In this document: positions 60,901 to 64,000 of the stretch, one piece after another | How the letters are laid out: each line of letters opens with the position of its first letter | Numbering within the stretch: the stretch's first letter is position 1 | Source: Gigantopelta aegis | Lineage: Eukaryota > Mollusca > Gastropoda > Neomphalida > Peltospiridae | Length of the DNA: 64,000 bases | Direction: 5' to 3' | Assembly: GCF_016097555.1 (NCBI RefSeq) | Contig: NC_054702.1 | Coordinates: 82,563,624 to 82,627,623, forward strand | Notes under the pieces: model-generated | Seen by the model: the letters and a program-made list of their open reading frames with translations, nothing else | Told to the model about the DNA's origin: nothing | Database searches by the model: none | Program-made: the position numbers and the translations under genes

Positions 60901-61778
60901 GACTGACATAATGCATAGTTTTACACAGCCAGATTAGACAGATTTTTATAAATTAATTTTAACTGGACAAAATTTTAAGATACAGTGGTGCTGGTTTAGA
61001 CAGAAATTTGGATTACATAGATGATTGTTTGGACAGTGTATAAAAGTTATACAGAGAACATAGTAAAAAAATGTATCCCATTTTTTTTTAATTAATAAGA
61101 TTACCATTGTCTTTCTGTATATATACCAATATGGTGTAGTAGTACATATTTATTAATTAAAAACAATATATGTCATACATAAAGTCTAATGACTCTACAA
61201 ATTGAGACATCGTGTTTAGCTAAGTATTAGTAATACAAACGTAAAACATTGATTCAAATTACTACAGCAAAATGTGATATTGGCTTTAATCCATAATTTA
61301 CCTTCATATTTTGTTATTAATTCAGTTACACCAGTTTTGAACTCGGAAACATTTTTGCTAAAATATAAATGGCATACATCATCAGTTGTTTGTTTCTAGT
61401 TGGCCAGTACAGTATGGCCCCATACTCACAATTTTTGCAGATTTTTTTTAAGTTAACCTTTTGACAAAATTAATTACTCTTATTGTTACTGTATTATTTT
61501 CTTAACCCTAACCCTAAACTTAACCCAGTTTCTTTCTGGGGGAAGCCCCCCATACCCTCTGTTGACTGTGGTTGCATTCAATTATATATTATTTCTGGCA
61601 GAAACACTGGCTGGGGTCTGAACTTGAAAGTAGCAGGTCATTTGTCAATTCAAAAGTGTAAGTAAAATAACAGCATTCATAATACTTACAAAATGTGGAG
61701 GAACATGTGTTGTTCCCTCATCTTTTAGCTTCTCCTGGAATAACTGTGTTGTTTTAGCATTAATTACATCATTACGAT
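47377..61778 (-). CDS. AP4M1: AP-4 complex subunit mu-1, lacking only the first exon
   Basis: This is the medium chain of the AP-4 adaptor, which binds tyrosine-type sorting signals at the trans-Golgi network. Exons, in transcript order: 61778-61690, 60721-60615, 60196-60100, 58206-58093, 57308-57237, 55232-55167, 54852-54732, 53695-53589, 50505-50414, 49888-49790, 49305-49188, 47571-47377. They total 1277 nt, phases agree, and the stop is at 47377-47379. The first exon (about 22 residues) was not found and is probably right of 64000. The N-terminal longin-like part shows GLYFVATSTNEMSPVCVIELL. The mu-homology domain starts at NEIFVDVVEKL and contains QLDHCSFHQCVRLDDFESKK, MRLRCEIP and LSHPEQYAELNKGD. 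The end is YLCTGLQIRFLK then RWVRYITVNDSF, where human has CSGLQVRFLR and KWVRHLSHSDAY. The intron after 60615 is GC-AG; the donor at 49188 is duplicated in tandem. The gene is convergent with DCAF5. Confidence 0.94.
48190..48817 (+). repeat. 49-bp tandem array, about 13 copies
   Basis: The unit holds caaacaaagccccacacggt, gtgacgaacgctactatttg and gcaataaat. Copies are nearly identical, with a few internal deletions. Each has the near-palindrome cacacggtgtg. It lies in the last intron of AP4M1. On the minus strand the units read through without stops, giving false proteins with repeated GALFDLLPNSSVRHT. Confidence 0.96.
48963..49100 (+). repeat. Dispersed repeat (aacaagcattctgagagt type), copy 1
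   Basis: It shares aacaagcatt-tgagagt, atacatgtc, ggccataactc and catgaa-gt-aa with 50597-50900. Family unclassified; AP4M1 last intron. Confidence 0.7.
49118..49213 (-). repeat. 48-bp tandem duplication across an AP4M1 splice donor
   Basis: Units 49118-49165 and 49166-49213 are about 85% alike. Each contains tttaggg-tttgt on the minus strand, so the donor after 49188 has an identical copy after 49140. Use of the distal donor would add 16 residues in frame (VCIKMNSYPQTTAQFR) without a stop. Confidence 0.85.
49992..50006 (+). repeat. poly-G tract
   Basis: A G run of about 13 followed by pyrimidine-rich sequence, in the AP4M1 intron between 49888 and 50414. Confidence 0.7.
50597..50900 (+). 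repeat. Dispersed repeat (aacaagcattttgagagt type), copy 2, with (CAGA)n
   Basis: A longer copy of the repeat at 48963. It has tgaaagtcaaaagtcaatctg, then cagctcaaatctcaaagcc, a ggacagacggacagacagac tail and cccttctggttggaccgg. It lies in an AP4M1 intron. Confidence 0.75.
51511..51714 (-). CDS. Possible small protein, 67 aa, unrecognised
   Basis: I do not recognise it. A clean ATG frame (start context aacaatgatg) encodes MMSHAPSPHVENLDELTTGL, then GAMIYGGTFNINLNFSARN, then a Lys/His/Asn-rich end. It lies inside the large AP4M1 intron (50506-53588) on the same strand, directly downstream of one arm of the inverted repeat at 51720-52300. The local sequence is less AT-rich than the surrounding intron. 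It could be a nested gene, an alternative exon or a transposon-borne fragment. Nothing but the frame and its composition supports it. Confidence 0.25.
   Translation of the reverse strand: MMSHAPSPHVENLDELTTGLFSGAMIYGGTFNINLNFSARNNSMNINKRKHTATPSHQNKSADYGFF
51720..52300. mobile_element. Inverted-repeat element (gtgtacgaagccaaaacaag arms)
   Basis: The left arm (51720-51775, reversed) and the right arm (about 52250-52300) share ttgtgtacgaagccaaaacaaggg and flanking bases. A third, single arm occurs at 63672-63730. The right arm reads YEAKTRVQKVTVIDLN and the 63672 arm reads YDANTRIQKVTFVDLN, so the arm may once have been coding. Ends are not defined. Confidence 0.6.
54366..54373 (+). promoter_or_regulatory. 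TATA-like box inside the 594-bp element
   Basis: tataaata, about 108 bases upstream of the ATG at 54474 and preceded by GC-richer sequence. Promoter function is inference. Confidence 0.35.
54474..54571 (+). CDS. Exon-like frame with a signal-anchor-like start
   Basis: Unrecognised. ATG opens MFDILFAHTSVVVLHLFGFY, then LFTDYNHCKSAV. After 98 nt it meets the consensus donor cag-gtaagc at 54572. The hydrophobic stretch near residues 9-22 looks like a signal peptide or anchor. It lies wholly within a TA-flanked inverted-repeat element. No partner exon was found on + downstream. It could be a captured gene start. Confidence 0.3.
54936..54966 (+). repeat. (TA)n microsatellite
   Basis: An alternating TA tract in the AP4M1 intron between 54852 and 55167. 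Confidence 0.85.
56011..56042 (+). repeat. (CA)n microsatellite
   Basis: cacacaca with cg interruptions, inside the AP4M1 intron. Confidence 0.85.
56651..56678 (+). repeat. (TTTA)n microsatellite
   Basis: About six ttta units in the AP4M1 intron. Confidence 0.85.
57632..57755. repeat. SINE remnants with a tRNA-like head
   Basis: ccagacagaatagcataatatagg resembles the reversed SINE middle. The following gcaggatgtagctcacattgtag resembles the head at 62276. Both are diverged. Confidence 0.5.
57841..57927 (+). repeat. (CT)n microsatellite, about 87 bp
   Basis: A long CT run in the AP4M1 intron between 57308 and 58093, preceded by a less regular TCTG-rich stretch from 57779. Confidence 0.95.
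58207..60099. other. AP4M1 intron, 1.9 kb, nothing recognised
   Basis: AT-rich with a G-rich patch near 59395-59430 (ggggagggaggtgggtgggt). Two short frames at 58746-58998 have no gene-like features. Confidence 0.5.
60613..60614 (-). other. Non-canonical GC splice donor in AP4M1
   Basis: The exon ends ...CTC TTG AGT AG at 60615 and the intron begins gcaagt. The next exon (60196) completes the codon and keeps the frame (ELLSR, then MYYIFKDFCG). The nearest GT (caa, gtatta) would shift the frame. A strong AG/GCAAGT match is the usual GC-AG form. Confidence 0.85.
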
Positions 61779-61879
61779 CTAAAGGAGACTTAAAGAAGCA
61801 TACTGCTAAAATTGTAATATATGGATATATTACTACAACTGAACTTTTTTTTATCTGTTTGTGTGTGTACTAGTATTAT

Positions 61880-62050
61880 CAGTGCTGTAGCTAGCAGGGG
61901 GGCAATTGCCCCCCCCCCACCCCCAGAAAAAAATCCGGAAAGCATTATAGAAACTTAAAGAAAATTATCTTCTTAACCGTTTAAGGAGTTTTAGACTATT
62001 AACTACTCAGTTGCCCTCCCCCCAAACAAAAAATCCTAGCTACAGCCCTG
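61880..62050. mobile_element. Short MITE (cagtgctgtagctag ends), 171 bp
   Basis: The ends cagtgctgtagctag and ctagctacagccctg are inverted with one mismatch. attat flanks both sides. Internal poly-C blocks (ttgccccccccccaccccc, ttgccctcccccc) lie near each end. It lies in the intron upstream of the first visible AP4M1 exon. Confidence 0.8.
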
Positions 62051-62269
62051 ATTATGTTTACAATTTGTTCTCATTCAACATGCAGATGAGCAAGGTCAGT
62101 GGTAGGTGTCACGGAGATGAAGTTGCTATTTTGAAGACAGTTACTGCTAGTATAAGCTAGTGTATGGTTTCTCACAATTCTTACTCAGTTGAATTAACAT
62201 CTTGATGAACATTTGTCCTGTATGTATGTTTATAACAATGTCACTTGAGCTCCTTCTTCAACAAAAACC

Positions 62270-62350
62270 TGGGGTGGGATGCAGCTCAGTGGCAGAGTGC
62301 TCACCCGAGGTGTGATAGGTTGCAGGATCGATCACCCTCAGCGGACTTAA
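62270..62350 (+). repeat. tRNA-like SINE head
   Basis: gggatgcagctcagtggcag with the B-box-like aggatcgatcaccctc. No SINE middle follows. It is not a functional tRNA. Confidence 0.6.
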
Positions 62351-63289
62351 GCTTTTTCCCGTCCAAATCAGTAACCTGGTATCTTGAAGCGATAATGAAT
62401 CAACCTATTAATGGGAAATGTTTTTTTGCGTGTCTTAATGTACAAATATTTTGATGAAATAATGTTTTATCTTGTTCAATTTACTATCAAAATCATTCCA
62501 TAAATGATTAGAAACATGCCAGTGTATGGTGTAGAGATGAATTGCATGCCAGGTTCAATTATTGACAGGATTGTGTTATAACAGTTTTAAAGGATACATG
62601 CTTTCTTGAGCAGTGGCTCCAAATGAGAGGATAATATTATTATTTCAGAAATCATTGTCAACTCAGTTGTTTTTCTACAGCTTCAGAGCATTGTTACATG
62701 GCAATACTGTGATGTTCTCATCCATCCTCCTCTTGATTTTCACACACATGTAGATCTGCAAAATAAACAAGAAAAAACATATATTGTTTTGGCACTCAAA
62801 AAGCACTAACAAGCAATGACTATGCTGTAATATATCCCATCTATCATATTCATACATATATCATGGAAATGATGTCAAACTCGAATGATGTCATTTATGA
62901 TGTCCATACATATATAGGTGTTTAACATTTCAGTGTAAAGTTGCTATTGAAATGGGGTTTTTGATGATTATGAATGCATATATCAGTTATGGAGTGTCAC
63001 CTTAGTACATCTCAATTAATTTACATCTAATTTGCAAAGTTATCAAATTTTGAAAGTACATGTGATCTGAAAAAATATCACATACTTTGATTACACTGGA
63101 TATGCTAGCTAGTATTTATCACATATATATTAGGCTGCAAAGTTATAACTTCTAAGAATTCAAGATTTTTGGTTGAAAGCTTAAGATTATGAGAGGGAAA
63201 CGCCAAATATTTAATCCCTACATTGCATCATTTTTACAATTTTGGTGGTATTCTTTAAACAATTCTCAAATTCAGTGCCTAAATATATA

Positions 63290-63492
63290 CAGTGAAACCC
63301 CTCAAAACCCGGGGCCTAATTCACAAAGATCTCTTAGGCTGTGCTAGACAACAAAGAATCCTCTTTGCAAGTCTTTTTGCATTGCACTGCGAGAGTTTAG
63401 TGAATTAGGTCCTAGATCCTCAATACACGGATACCTGTTAAACCAGACTTTTTGCTAGGTTCATGGGTATCCAGTTTGAAGGAGTTTCACTG
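63290..63492. mobile_element. TA-flanked MITE, 203 bp, hosting a second MITE
   Basis: The ends cagtgaaacccctcaaaac and gaaggagtttcactg are inverted, and TA flanks both sides (63288-63289, 63493-63494), as in pogo/Tigger-type elements. A second inverted pair, ggcctaattcac and gtgaattaggtcc (63313-63412), is nested inside. Confidence 0.82.
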
Positions 63493-63581
63493 TATAGATT
63501 GGTTTATCTTACTAGTGAACAAAAACATAATAATTTCTGTGACATCCTTCAATTTCTATCCAATTTTGTAGGACAAGAAAA

Positions 63582-63605
63582 CACACACACACACACACAC
63601 GCACA
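63582..63605 (+). repeat. (AC)n microsatellite then poly-A
   Basis: acacacacacacacac followed by cgcacacct and about 17 A (to about 63625). Confidence 0.85.
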
Positions 63606-63964
63606 CCTAAAAAAAAAAAAAAAAAGTCCGTTATTATTATATCATGTATATTTTATTATATATTTGTGCAATTGTGTACGATGCCAACACAAGGATTCAA
63701 AAAGTTACTTTCGTTGACCTTAATGTTATGAGTCTGTAGGCTAGACCTTCCCAGCAGTGAATGTCATGTTATTTCTAACTGATTGGTTTACACAAAAATA
63801 GTGGGGTTTCTTTTCTGTCATTTCCAAAACACTTGTAATTTTCTTTTTCTGTCAAATTTTAACTGAAATTATTTACCAAAAAAGAAACTGTTCATGGAGG
63901 CTGGGAGTGGGAAGGACTATAATTTAAATGATCATTGCGGCGATGATTGCCTTTAATAATAAAC

Positions 63965-63965
<1 letters not shown>

Positions 63966-64000
<35 letters not shown>
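63966..64000 (+). repeat. (AG)n microsatellite at the window edge
   Basis: The AG run continues to the last base of the window, so its full length is unknown. Confidence 0.95.

Noticed and set aside
61501-61525. Telomere-like taaccctaaccctaa
   Set aside because: Only two and a half units, inside an intron; no array.
62675-62857. Minus-strand frame as AP4M1 exon 1
   Set aside because: It does not resemble the expected MISQFFILSSKG-type start and its phase does not serve the 61778 exon.

Overview
The window looks like AT-rich animal nuclear DNA from a lophotrochozoan, most likely a mollusc. It has compact GT-AG exons in long introns, many tRNA-derived SINEs whose shared middle carries an 'aaagatcccttgctgc' block (a type I associate with molluscan genomes), numerous MITEs, and long CT/GA microsatellites. 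The phylum is an inference from repeat style and protein similarity; no species is claimed.

Layout. 588-759 (+): last coding exon of the cytoplasmic dynein 1 heavy chain (DYNC1H1), continuing from the left. 4103-20323 (+): a complete 13-exon PPP2R3C, a PP2A regulatory subunit with EF-hands, about 440 aa. Its last intron holds a 4.4 kb DIRS-like retroelement (fossil, 15520-19967) that itself carries a SINE. 25316-26711 (-): a two-exon gene I do not recognise (130 aa). 28354-28583 (+): a possible unrecognised first exon. An 83-bp tandem repeat lies between these two. 33177-42130 (+): a complete 9-exon DCAF5 (851 aa), a WD-repeat substrate receptor of CUL4-DDB1 ubiquitin ligases. 47377-61778 (-): AP4M1, the mu subunit of the AP-4 adaptor, 12 exons; only the short first exon is missing. 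PPP2R3C and the small gene are convergent, as are DCAF5 and AP4M1.

The four recognised genes serve separate housekeeping roles (microtubule transport, phosphatase targeting, ubiquitination, vesicle sorting) and share no pathway. Three of them (DYNC1H1, PPP2R3C, DCAF5) map to human chromosome 14, so the neighbourhood may be a remnant of an old linkage group.

The points most worth checking are: a TA-flanked inverted-repeat element (54081-54674) that encloses a TATA-like box and a membrane-anchor-like first exon; a 13-bp motif repeated in both orientations over 2 kb (44253-46290); a GC-AG intron and an in-frame 48-bp duplication of a splice donor in AP4M1; SINEs with interchangeable heads on a common body; and the DIRS-like element, whose internal complementary region marks its own ends. 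No operon, CRISPR, rRNA or genuine tRNA gene was seen.
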